Shown here one piece after another: positions 10,185 through 20,115 of a stretch of DNA of 64,000 nt. Source of the stretch: Hemerocallis citrina (lineage: Eukaryota; Streptophyta; Magnoliopsida; Asparagales; Asphodelaceae). Numbering within the stretch: the stretch's first letter is position 1; each line of letters starts with the position of its first letter. The stretch spans positions 151,417,368 to 151,481,367 of the forward strand of contig CM030358.1 of the NCBI GenBank assembly GCA_017893485.1. The letters run 5' to 3'. The notes under the pieces are model-generated. The model was not told the DNA's origin and did no database searches. It saw only the letters and a program-made list of their open reading frames with translations. Position numbers and translations under genes: made by a program.

Positions 10185-10931
10185 TGTTGGGTTTATGTCT
10201 TACATACTATGTTGAATATGAAGACGATGAGACAATGGAGGGATCGAGACAATTGGAGACAGAGTGGAAGCACAAGGAAACAACAACAGCAACAGCAACA
10301 GAAGGAGTTGCGGTCGACCGGTCTGTAGACGGTCGATCGCTCGACTATACAGATTTCCCATAAGGGTGACAGTCGACCGGTCTTGTTGGACAGTCGACCG
10401 AGCCTGGTTGATGCAGACTTCGGGTGCGGATCGGGATGATTTCACTGAAGCCCGAACTTGCTCTTCAAGTTAGATCGTGTGGCTCTTATCGTAGGGTTAT
10501 CTCTTTTGTAATATCCAATGGTTATTGTATCAAGATATCAAACTAGAGTTTTTCTAGATCTCTATATATTGTTGTTATTGGCCTCTATTGATAGCCAAGA
10601 GAGCGAGTACTTTATTGAAGAGTGTTTGAGAGTTTCTCCAATTGTAAACAACTATTACTTGTTTGTGAGGCTTGAAAGAGGGTCGTAATGAGAATTGTAA
10701 TATTCTTGTATCTTCTCTAGTTGAATAATATCTCGAGTTTCTTCTCTCTCGGATTAAGGCAAAAGTCTCAACCGGGATAAACTTGTGTGTGCTTTGGTGT
10801 GTTTGGTATGATCTCTATGTGCTTGGTAGTTTGTGTTGATTGCATCGAATAACTCAACAAGATCCTCGAAAGGGAAAAGTTCCACTAATTCCATAACAAG
10901 TGGTATCGTTGTACCACTTGTTTTCCTAACA
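10185..10931 (+). repeat. 3' LTR of copia B
   Basis: Near-identical in layout to the 5' LTR: starts TGTTGGGTTTATGTC, carries the same palindrome cluster (10311-10400) and TATA region, and ends TTCCTAACA. Scattered substitutions and a CAACAG expansion near 10285 show the element is not recent. Confidence 0.9.
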
Positions 10932-11489
10932 GATGTGATGAGATTGGGGTCTTTTTTTTTGCTTGGGTTGGAGGATGATGATGAGAATTGAGAGAAAAGA
11001 GAAAAAAAAACTAAAGAAACGTTTAGAATTCATAGGCTTATGAACCCAAAAACTAATCCAAAATGCAAAAAGTACTATTTTTTCAGCCCAATATTACATA
11101 CATATATATACGGAACTTCAAAAATATGGGGGCCCAAAGCAGCTGCTTGTGCTGCTTTGCCCCAGATCTACCCCTAGATGGTGTCATAATCCATTAGGTT
11201 TTTTGACACGTGCAGCGCACATGCCATTTTTGGGGACATTTTTGCCCCTGTATTAAAAGAACATCATTCATCTTTCCATTTTTTTCAAAAAAACCACACT
11301 TATCTAATTAGGTTGTTTTAAAAACATCATAGAACTAATGTTTTTAGCCATTAAAACCCATCTTGATCTCTAAATCTCTTTGTCCACCACCTTCCACCAT
11401 AAACCCCGCTCACATCCAACCCAATTTGCTAAATCACCCCCCCCCCCCCACCTCCCACCCCACCCCACTCGAAAACCCTAGATCTCAAT

Positions 11490-11885
11490 CCAAACAGTGG
11501 CAGCGAAATCCTCATTAAAAAGATGTCCAAAAAAATGGTCGCTGCCCTAGAGTGCTAGTACAGCCACCCCAGCATCGACGAAGACGTCGCCTAACACGGC
11601 TATTAAAGAGAAGGTAGAGAGTGCTTTAAGATCTGCAACGTAGAAGCCGGTGAAGAAGAAGATTCCTTTTGAGCTTTTCGGGTTGTCCAGGGCAAGAGGA
11701 GGATGGGTTGATGAGAGTGGAGTGGATTGGGGTTGACGACTGGCAGAATGGGAGGATAGTGATGGAGGAGATTGCGTGGTGAATACTTGATTTGAAAAAG
11801 GTTGAGTTCGGAGAACATATGGGGGTGAGCTCGTTTAAGGGGAGGTATAGAAGGAAAAAGGTGTGGATTTTGATGTGCACTAGTT
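11490..11885 (+). pseudogene. Gene-like insert inside the MULE
   Basis: Between the MULE inverted repeats, higher-GC sequence reads as broken protein: SATPASTKTSPNTAIKEKVE, then KKKIPFELFGLSRARGGWVD, then DDWQNGRIVMEEIAW, and finally LKKVEFGEHMGVSSFKGRYR leading to a stop at 11884-11886. At least two frame changes and internal stops are needed to join them. I cannot name the parent gene. Its position between MULE ends suggests capture from a host gene. Confidence 0.4.
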
Positions 11886-12639
11886 AATTTCAGGCACTGG
11901 TGTGTAACTGTGAAGGATAGTATGTATTTTTTATATATGTATTCTGGAAATGTATATGTATTTGATATAGTGTCTGATGTAGATGGGTTTGTAACCAGGT
12001 ATTTATGGAACCGTATTTTGTATTTGGTTTATATCAGGAAGTGGTTTGTCTCCTGATATATTTCATGTTTATGTCATATTTCTGATGATAACTTTGAAGA
12101 GAATGTGTTGAATGTGGTTGATGAAAATATATGAGAATGTTATATAATGTGCATTTTGTTGGTGAAAATATGTGAGAATGAATGATGAAATTTTGTTCTC
12201 AGATTTGTTGAATTATTGTTAGATTTGTTTATAACAGTTCATACCTGATTGGGTACATTTCTGCTAAAAATCATTAGTTCTATTATGTTTTTTAAATAAC
12301 TGGAAAGATGAATGAGGTTTTTAATACAGGGGCAAAAATGTCCAAAAATGGCACATGTGTTGCATGTGTCAAAAAACCTAACGGAACATAACACCGTCGC
12401 GTTGGGTTTTTTTTTAAAATATAGTTGAGGGCGGTTTTTTCAACAAAGGAAGAAGAAGAAAAAAAAAATGAGTGATTTTTTTTTAAGAGTGGGCAATACT
12501 TGAGTGAGGTTTTTTCAAAATTTAGCCTTAAATATTACCATTCACAATGCATGTAGAAAATTATGTATTTGTTGTTTAAAACAGACATGCGCAAACTTGC
12601 TGGGTATAAATTATTGTGAAAGAACCTTCAATAGAAATT

Positions 12640-13500
12640 AATTGGACTAGTAATATACACGTGCGATTCACATACTGAATTACACATGTGATGCATATCT
12701 TAATAAATATGATTATATATTTTTAAAAATAAATGTGAAGACTATAATGGGAGAGTTGGATTTGCACGTAAGTAGGTAAATTTACAACTCCAACTCTTCC
12801 ATTAAAATAGTAGATTATATATTATATTATAGATAGATAGATAGATAGATAGATAGTAATTTTCACGTGTGATGACCATCTAATATATTAAAAAAATTAA
12901 AGTAAAAAATATGACGTAGTGAGGACTCGAACCTGAGATCTCCTTCATATTAGTTATGCACGTGCTATGCACGGGTGGTAGATTAACAAATGACACTAAG
13001 GTCTTCTCCCATTATAATATTATTACTAGTAGTTTACATGTGCGATGTACATTTTAACAAATATAGTTTTTAAAAATATAAATTTAGACATAGTCTTGAT
13101 TTGAACCTAGGACCTCCTTTATAATAGTTATGCACGTGTGTTACACAGGTTGGTAGATTGACAAAATATTTACAAATGACACTAAGGCCTTCTCCCATTA
13201 TAATATTACTAGTAATTTACACGTGCACACGTGCACGTGAAAAAAATTGAAGGATAATGAAAAGGGTAAGAAGAAAATAATTTCCAAACCGATCCACTTT
13301 CGAAAATATTTACAAAACAGGTCCACTTTCTAAAATATTTACCAAAGTTAGTCCATAATTGAAAAAAATAATTTTCAAACTGATCCACTTTCGAAAATTT
13401 TTACCAAACAGGTCCATTTTCGAAAATATTTACGAAAGTAACCCAATCCGTGCGTTGCCCGGGTTGGGTTACTGACTAAGGGGTTCTCCCATTATAGTAT
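12640..13500. repeat. Diverged direct repeats, ~190-bp and ~92-bp units
   Basis: Three loosely similar copies of a ~190-bp unit carry ACTAGTAATTTACACGTGC and ACACTAAGGTCTTCTCCC (starts near 12650, 13020 and 13205). A second repeat, period ~92 bp, is carried twice at 13276-13440 with GATCCACTTTCGAAAAT. A GATA microsatellite sits at about 12831-12856. The ACGTGC..GCACGG tracts recall Helitron tails, but no CTAG terminus was found. Confidence 0.5.
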
Positions 13501-14068
13501 TAGAGATTAGAGATTAGAGATTATTATTATTATAATAATATTATTATTATCATAGAGATTTCATACCAATGAAAGGAATAAAGTACATGTACACAGAGTA
13601 TACATTGGCAAACAATGCCAAGAAAGTTACGAATTTGGAGAAACTTGTGAAAAAACAAGAAGCCAGTTAGGGCTCAAACTGCAGCCACAAGGCTAAGAGC
13701 GATGTAAACTATGAGATGTAATACATGGACTCTACTAAATAAACATAATGGGTAAAAGGACATGGAAAGGTAGGTTCCTATGAAACGCAATTGCAGTTCG
13801 TTTAGATTGAAATTTTTTGGAAAACCTAGTAGCCAATTATCAGGATCAAAGTAATTATGTCTTAACCAGTAGCCGAAATATAAACTTAAATTGAACAAAA
13901 TTTGGAACTTCAATCAGTTATGACTTTGTAACAAGAAACAATTAGTCCCAACTTGTTGAATGATATCCCATATCCTAGGGCATATAACTTTTAAATTTCG
14001 CACATTCAAGAGAATGCATTTAGTTTTGATCTTGGTTTTATCAGTGCCGGTGAAGTTATTTGCCAAGA
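13501..14068. other. No recognisable gene; microsatellites
   Basis: Short GAGATTA and ATT repeats at about 13500-13555 are followed by AT-rich sequence without coding signal up to the copia C LTR. An 80-codon minus-strand frame at 13674-13913 has no recognisable motif. Confidence 0.45.
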
Positions 14069-14731
14069 TGTTCGGTGGATCCAATACACGATAATGAGTT
14101 GAAGAAGACTGACAAGAAGAGGTGTCGAAGTGGGACCAAGCAGCTCAACAACAGTCAGTAGCTGCAGGCAGAAATCTGTAGTCGATCGCACATTGTGCAG
14201 TCGATTGATATGTACAGGCGCTCAAGCCGAGTGTTGTGCAGTTGACTGTCTCTTCCTCTGAAATGTTCGAAGGAAATGAGTTTTCGACCGTCTCTCTCTC
14301 CGTTTGCTCGAAGAATAATTGCAGTCGCCAGTCCAAGTGTGCAGTCGACTGTGCGGCGCTGTTTGATCTGCGGCTGAGATATGTTCTGATGTAAATTTAT
14401 ATATATTGTATTGAATATGATTTTAGGGTTAAGAAAAATACTGTTCTATCATAATAAAGAGATTTATCAGCCATCGTAGAGAGAGAGTTAGATAGAGATA
14501 AACCTTACACCTTGGGAGTGAGATCTTGAGAGATTGTAAACTTATTTCTTCATATTTATAGTGAAAATCGCAGGAGTGCCTCTGCACGGGAAAGTAGCCA
14601 TTGCATTTGGTGAACCACGAAAAAATCTCGTGTGTTCTTGTGTGTTGGCTTTTGATTGCTTTTGTTCTCTTACTTTTGATTCTATTGCTTCGCATCACGG
14701 TGGTGAGTTATTCTGCAGTTAGAATTCATTA
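14069..14731 (+). repeat. 5' LTR of copia C
   Basis: Starts TGTTCGGTGGATCCAATACA, equivalent to TGTTGGGATTGGTGGATC in D, and runs to the primer site with a degraded end. U3 carries GTCGAT/GTCGAC motifs (14175-14355), followed by a TATATATTG box near 14400. Confidence 0.8.
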
Positions 14732-14734
14732 AAG

Positions 14735-14752
14735 TGGTATCAGAGCACCAGG
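14735..14752 (+). other. Primer-binding site of copia C
   Basis: TGGTATCAGAGCACCAGG just inside the LTR matches initiator-methionine tRNA; it fixes the plus orientation. Confidence 0.9.
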
Positions 14753-14771
14753 TTGGTAGCATTGATCGAAG

Positions 14772-15391
14772 ATGGGAGACAATAGTAGAGTCAAAGAGTT
14801 TGATGGATTAGATTTCACATTGTGGAAGATCCAGATGATAGTGTATCTCCGACACAAGGATCTAGATGATCCATTGTTTGGCTTGAATCCAGAAGAAGCG
14901 GAGGTAGATCCGGTTGCGTTGGCGGCCTGGAATAGATTGGATCATAAGGTACTTGGACAAATTCAGTTGTCGCTGAGTAGGAAGTTGCTATTTCATATTG
15001 AAAAGGCATAGGTAGCGAAGGAGGCAATAGAGATACTGATAGACATGTTTGAGAAACCAAATGCAGCGAACCAGATTCTTCACCTGAAGAAGTTAGTCAA
15101 CATTAAGTTGTTAAAAAGGGGTCCGGTGGCAGAGCACAACAACAATTTATGTATGTGTTACAATCAGACGGAATCGTTGGGGTTGAAGTTTGAGGAAATT
15201 GCACATTCATTGTTATTACAATCCAATCTTCCTGATAGTTACGGCATAGTAGAACAAACTGACACAAGCACTATGACTGATGCAACAACTTTGAAGGATG
15301 TTATAAGCAGCATCATGAATGAGGAAGCAAGAAGGAAGAGAAATGGAATCTTCGACGTCATATCCAAGCAATGCCGCATTGTCAGTTGATA
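14772..15391 (+). pseudogene. gag: Copia C gag
   Basis: The ATG at 14772 opens DNSRVKEFDGLDFTLWKIQM, a copia gag start with the conserved F-D-G..F..W-K core. After a TAG at 15009-15011 the frame resumes with ANQILHLKKLVNIKLLKRGP and ends near 15390 with SIMNEEARRK. Tork/Tnt1-like gag has this length and order. The stop and a late frameshift separate it from the zinc knuckle. Confidence 0.8.
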
Positions 15392-15394
15392 ACC

Positions 15395-15744
15395 GTAGTA
15401 GAAGCAACAACAGAGAAAAGTCGCAAAGTAGAAATCACAGGTCCAAGTCAAGAGCACATCACAAAGGTGAGTGTTGGCACTGTAAGAAGTTGGGACACAA
15501 GAAAGACCAATGCGAAGGGAATAAGAAAATGCAAGCAGGGTCACAGAGATTCAATGTGGTAAGTATCGAACCCCGTTTAGAAGAATTGTGTTTATCTGCT
15601 GGATTTGATATTATGCAAGATGGTTGGTGTATAAACTCAAGTGCTTCTTATCATTGTACACCCACGAGTGATGCTTTAAGGATTACAAGACATGTGATTT
15701 TGGTGCAGTCACAGTTGGCATTGGGCAAGTATGTCCAGTTGTAG
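15395..15744 (+). pseudogene. Copia C zinc knuckle and protease start
   Basis: A basic region (SRSNNREKSQSRNHRSKSRA) precedes a CCHC knuckle, CWHCKKLGHKKDQC, used for genomic-RNA binding. The protease start follows as GWCINSSASYHC, where D-S-G-A is expected, so the catalytic aspartate is absent. The frame stops at 15742-15744. Confidence 0.75.
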
Positions 15745-15869
15745 GTAGAGGCCTGATGAGAGTGAAGGCTTACAATGGCGGACAATTAGTCATGAATGAC
15801 ACGACAAATTCCAGACTTGAGGAGGAATTTAATCTCGACAAGTAAATTGGACAAAGAATGAGCGTGAGA

Positions 15870-16400
15870 ATAAGCTTAGGAAGCTAGAGTTGGTACATAG
15901 AGATGTGTGGGGTCCGGATTAGGAATTCTCTTATGCTAATAAGAGATACTACGTCACATTCATCGATGATGTTATAAGGAAAATTTGAGTTCATGCAATT
16001 CATGAGAAATTAGAGGTGTTTGAGGCATTCAAAGCTTGCAAGGCCAGGATTGAGAATGAGATGGGTTGCAAGGTGAAAGCATTAACGTAAGATAGTGGTG
16101 GTGAGTACACATATAAAGAGTTTGTTGACTATCTGGCAAATGAAGGTATCCAAGGAATCAGGACAGTTCCTAGGACTCTGCAGAAGATTGGGGTAGCAGA
16201 AAGAATGAACCGCATGATACTCGAAAGGGAGAGATACACGAGACTTCATGCGGGTCTTTTGGTCAATCTTTAGGCAACTACAATGGATACATCAGTGTAC
16301 TTGATTAACCGTTTTTCGTCTAATGCCCTTGATGGGGTCATTCCGCAAGAATTATGGTCATGTAAACATGTCAATTATTCTCATTTGAAAGTTTTTATTG
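15870..16400 (+). pseudogene. Copia C integrase core, decayed
   Basis: Reading through stops and shifts gives LRKLELVHRDVWGPD, YYVTFIDDV, then DSGGEYTYKEFVDYL and AERMNRMILERERY. These are the D, D and E segments of the copia integrase catalytic core, with all three acidic positions identifiable. At least four in-frame stops interrupt it. Confidence 0.75.
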
Positions 16401-16419
16401 TACTGCATATTCACTAATC

Positions 16420-17035
16420 CATAGGGAAGAAAGATGGAAGCTGGACTCAAAATCCAAAAAGTGTGAGTATTCATTGGCTACGATGGTGATGAGTTTGGTT
16501 ACAGACTTTGGAATTTTGTGGACAACAAGGTCATTCTCAGCAGAAATGTAGAGTTAATAAAGAGGTCTTGTGCAAGAATAGGCACACAGGTCAAAGTAAT
16601 ACAACTGGTTCAGACTTAAATTCAGGTTCAGACTCAGATTCTGATTCTGAAGGCGGCCTAAGTGATTGGGGCCCTACAGTGCAGCATCAGGTATATGTAC
16701 CACAGGAAACACAGGAGGCTCATGATGAGCATGTTAGGAATAAGCAGGATATCCAATACAAACAGGTACAACAAGAGCAAGTTAGGGATCCTGAATAGGT
16801 CAGTGAACTGGTACCCATATTAAGAAGATCGACGCGAGAGAGAAGGCCAACCAAGATATTTGATTCATCAGCTATTGTAGTTCACGAGCATATTCTGTAC
16901 ATGAATTTAAGAGTCAGAGACTCATGAAGAAGCTTTAAAGGATACGACTCGAATTCAGTGGGAACAAGCCATGAGGGTCGTGATGAACTCCTTGGAACAG
17001 AATCAAACTTGGAACTTAAACAAGTTACCTGCAGA
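16420..17035 (+). pseudogene. Copia C integrase C-terminus and linker to RT
   Basis: FIGYDGDEFGYRLWNFVDNK begins the region, followed by the serine/aspartate-rich SGSDSDSDSEGGLSDWGP and LRRSTRERRPTKIF, a linker feature common before copia RT. The last recognisable residues, EQNQTWNLNKLPAEKCAL at about 16990-17050, are the start of RT. The 97-codon frame at 16508-16798 is part of it. Confidence 0.75.
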
Positions 17036-17040
17036 AAAAT

Positions 17041-17625
17041 GCGCTCTTATGAACCCACCACCATCCAAACCCCAAACCCATTAACCCTATCCAAACCCGA
17101 AACCCATCTCCATATCCTCTTCATCTTCTTCTTCACTTCATCCTCTTCATTTTCTTCTTCTCCTTTACCCGAAAATCCTCCATCGACCACCACCATCACC
17201 ACTGTCAACCACCACCACCACCACCATCGACCACCATCTCTAACTTCTCTTTCCCATCACCATCACCTTCATCCTCGAAACCCATCACCAGCACCTCTGA
17301 AACCCACCAAAATTATTCATCCCCGAAACCCATCACTACCACCTTCATCCCCACCAAAAATTGGGGGAAATATAAAAAAATAGAAAAAAACAGAAAAAAT
17401 GGGGGGAAAAGAACTAAAGAAGGGAAGAAGAAGAGATGAGGGTATTTATGTAATTTTATGTTAATTCTGTTAAAAAAATGACGCATGTGCCTTTTGATCC
17501 AATTTTAAAAAGTTGGGGTGCTATTGAGGTATTACTATAACTTCAGGTGTGTATAGGGTATTAGTATAAACTTTGGGTGCCTTAAGATCATTAACCCTTT
17601 TTTAATTACCAAATACTTGACCCAC
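17041..17625. other. Non-copia filler between copia C and D
   Basis: A CT/CA/CAC-rich tract (17045-17380) changes to AT-rich sequence with TAAAAAGTTGGGGTGC and TATTAGTATAAACTTTGGG motifs that look like half of an unresolved terminal repeat, perhaps of a MULE. Histidine/proline frames here are low complexity. The last five bases are the AAGAC duplication of copia D. Confidence 0.4.
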
Positions 17626-17630
17626 AAGAC

Positions 17631-18373
17631 TGTTGAGTTCTAACCGAAATAACTCACCAGTGAGATGCAAAGCAATAGAATCAAAAGCTAGAGAACAAAA
17701 GCAATCAAAAGCTAACACACAAGAACTTACGAGATTTTTTCGAGATTCGCCCAATGCAATGGCTACTTCCCCACGCAGAGGCACTCCTATGATTTCTGTT
17801 AGAAATATGAAGAACTGGTTTACAATATCTCGAGAACTAACCCAAGGTGTACATTTATCTCTTTCTCTCTTTCTCTTTCTCTTTCTCTCTCTCTCTTTCT
17901 CTCTCTATCTCTAATGGCTACTAGATTTCTCTATCCCGATAGAACATTTTTTGCTTAACCCTAAAATCGCACTCAATACAATATATATAGGCTTTCCTCA
18001 TAACAGATCTCAGTCACACATCAAACAGCGCCATACGGTCAACCGCACACTTGGATAGTCAACTGTAATTATCTTCGAGCATTCCAGAGAGCGAGATTGT
18101 CAACTGTGCGATCGACTGTACAACCCTCGGCTTAATAGCCTGTACAAGTCAATCGACTACACATTTTTTTTAGCGAACAGATAACGAGATAGTCGACTAT
18201 ACAACTCTTAGCTTGAGAGCCTGTACATGTCGGTAGACTAAACAATGTGCGGTCGACCGCACTTTCCTGCCTGCAGCTATTAGCTACTATTGAGCTGCTT
18301 GCTCCCACTCTGATGCTTCTTCTTGTCAATCTTCTTCTACAATTATCGTGTATTAGATCCACCAATCCCAACA
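17631..18373 (-). repeat. 3' LTR of copia D (left copy)
   Basis: 743 bp. On the minus strand it begins TGTTGGGATTGGTGG and ends GGTTAGAACTCAACA. U3 holds GTCGAC/GTCAAC motifs at 18037-18262. A CT-rich microsatellite lies at 17856-17905. The adjacent CAAGTAGGAGAT (18374-18386, minus) is the polypurine tract. Confidence 0.9.
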
Positions 18374-18687
18374 ATCTCCTACTTGGAGACATATACACGA
18401 AGTCTTTAACCTATTATTCATTTTTCCATTGGCCTAGTCTAGGTATGTGCCTCTGCGAGTCTCCTCAACTATTAACATGGAGACAATCCGATAGCAATAT
18501 AGCAAAATTGATTCTTCCTGCTGTCCACTACCTTCGTGAGCTTGTCCGCCGAATTCTTAATGTCAAGAATCTTCGATAGCTTCAAGCATTTCTTTTCAAC
18601 TACCATTCTAATAAAGTGATACATCATCTGAATGTGCCGAGTCCTAGAGTGATATGCCAAGTTTTTCGCCAAGAAAACTGTAATTTG
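18374..18687 (-). pseudogene. Copia D RNase H C-terminus
   Basis: The minus strand reads AKNLAYHSRTRHIQMMYHFI, then SADKLTKVV and a stop. The HSRTRHI and DxLTK motifs are the end of the copia RNase H domain. Gypsy E interrupts the domain immediately upstream, splitting it from 26615 onward. Confidence 0.85.
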
Positions 18688-18692
18688 ACTGT

Positions 18693-20098
18693 TGTTGCTG
18701 CTGATTTTGGTGTGGGAGCAAACAGATAAATTTGTGGATTTTTGAGAAAACGAAGAAGGCAAACCTGTTGACCTGTTGACCTTCACCAACGTGTTGACTT
18801 GGTTTCTTGCTGTTGCTGCGAACCTGCAAAAAGTGCGAAACACCGGGATGGATCCCGGCGACGCACCCTCCGATGCTCTTATCAGTAATCAGGAAGATTA
18901 TGAAAGAACTTTATGTACAAAAATATTGATTACCTTCTTATGGTGGGGGGGAAAGGGATTTATATAGTCGTCTTAGGGCTCCGTTTTGAGATAAAAACAA
19001 ATCTCTACTTTCCGGTGTGGATGGATAGAATTGGTTAAGACCACCTCTTAAGGATTAGGGCTGTTCATCGGTGCAAAACCGAACTGAACTGAAATTTTCG
19101 GTTTGGTATATTTGAAACCGAAATCCGAACAGAAACTGATAAAATTCGGTTTGAACCGAACCGAATTTTATCGGTTCGGTTCGGTTAATAACCGAACTAA
19201 CCGAACTTTTTAGAAGTTGTTCAATTTTGAATTTTACATGTGATTTTGAATGAAAAAATTATTATTCAATATTCAATACATTAGAATTTACAAGTTACAA
19301 ATGAATACAATTATATAAGGTTACAATTTACAATTTAAAATTACATGTTTTTATAATACTTGTTGTATTTTGCACTTGCACAAGCACTCAAGCATAGCTG
19401 CATAATCACTTGCACAATTGTAGAGGAGTGGAACTGTTACAACTATATAACTGGCACTGCACTTGCATAAACACTTGCGCAAGCATTTTGCACTTGATAA
19501 CTCAATCCTACACACATACTTGATACTTGAATAGACATGTAGATTAAGAGTGCATTTTGCACTCGCACAAGCACTCAAATTATATCTAGGGTCAAAGAAT
19601 AGAGAAGTTGAGAAATCATTTAGATTCAGCCGTTAGATCTCATTTACCCTAGATCCTAGGGGTAGAATTTATTTTGGTCCAAAAAAAGTTCGATTTTTTG
19701 TTTGGTTCGGTTTATTTAGAAGCCAACCAAAAATCGATCTGAACTATCTAAAAAACTCCGGTTTGGATCAAAACCGAACCGAAAAACCGAAAAACCGAAC
19801 CAAATTGGTAAATTTCGGTTTGGTTCGGTTCGGTAATCGGTTTTAACCAAAGTATGAACAGCCCTATTAAGGATAATTATGAATCTGAATTCTTCATTAT
19901 CCTTCTGAACTGGTTTGTAATGGGTTGAGACCCATACCCAGTAAGACAGATCTGTTTATAGGTTATTGGGCTTTGAAGAAAGACCCAGTTCCCATTTCAA
20001 ACCTGTTTGTAGGTGAAATTACCGTTTTACCCCAGAGAGCTTTAAGATGCGTGCCCAAATTGAACGGTCCCAATTTAATCCCATTTTTAGCCATATCA
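18693..20098 (-). repeat. 3' LTR of gypsy E, interrupted by a hAT MITE
   Basis: It matches 26059-26609 along its whole length except for the inserted MITE (19056-19866), starting TGTTGCTGCTG and ending GCCATATCA on the plus strand. It includes the W-box-like cluster at 18768-18800. Without MITE and duplication it is about 590 bp. Confidence 0.9.
19056..19866. mobile_element. hAT MITE with TAGGGCTGTTCAT ends, 811 bp
   Basis: Terminal repeats TAGGGCTGTTCAT and ATGAACAGCCCTA are perfect over 13 bp, and TTAAGGAT is duplicated perfectly (19048-19055 and 19867-19874). The other gypsy E LTR gives the empty site. Subterminal CGGTTCGGTT and AACCGAACCG repeats are abundant on both sides. Confidence 0.95.
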
Positions 20099-20115
20099 CG
20101 AGCCCCCACTCTTGG
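20099..20115 (-). other. Polypurine tract of gypsy E
   Basis: The minus strand reads AAGAGTGGGGGCTCG directly before the 3' LTR start TGATATGG. This primes plus-strand synthesis. Confidence 0.75.

Larger units (their letters stand above)
7964..10931 (+). mobile_element. Ty1/copia element B, gag-only, both LTRs present
   Basis: Two ~740-bp LTRs (7964-8699, 10185-10931) flank 1.5 kb of internal DNA with a tRNA-iMet primer site and decayed gag; protease, integrase and RT are gone. The flanks GGTGT (7959-7963) and GATGT (10932-10936) are a 4/5 target duplication. The internal 3' portion shares a noncoding block with copia G. It lies within the hAT at 6578-11177. Confidence 0.85.
6578..11177 (-). 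mobile_element. Non-autonomous hAT element inserted in the MULE inverted repeat
   Basis: The insertion interrupts the MULE left repeat exactly; aligning with the right repeat recovers the uninterrupted sequence. Its ends are AGGGACATACTTAAG and ATCTACCCCTAG. Flanking 8-mers ACAGCGTC (6570-6577) and ATGGTGTC (11178-11185) differ only by transitions, consistent with a decayed duplication. Inside are a fragment of TTF-type hAT transposase, a hAT MITE and copia element B, so the original hAT was only about 1.1 kb. Confidence 0.7.
6457..12527. mobile_element. MULE with ~300-bp inverted ends, later split by a hAT
   Basis: The ends GGCTAAATTTGAAG (6457) and its inverse (to 12527) open long terminal inverted repeats: 6457-6577 plus 11186-about 11360 on the left pair with about 12250-12527 on the right, sharing CCTCACTCAAGTATTG and CCCAACGCGAC. 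The flanks TTAAATATA (6448-6456) and TTAAATATT (12528-12536) form an 8/9-match duplication of the length typical for Mutator-like elements. Without the nested hAT the element is about 1.5 kb. Its centre holds gene-like sequence rather than a MULE transposase, so it resembles a Pack-MULE. Confidence 0.75.
14069..17040 (+). mobile_element. Ty1/copia element C, truncated (no RT, no 3' LTR)
   Basis: The 5' LTR, primer site, gag, zinc knuckle, protease remnant, integrase and the linker to RT are present in order on the plus strand, and the sequence then stops abruptly at about 17040. LTR and gag match copia D in the opposite strand, so C and D are one family. The break lies in the RT N-terminus. 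Confidence 0.85.
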
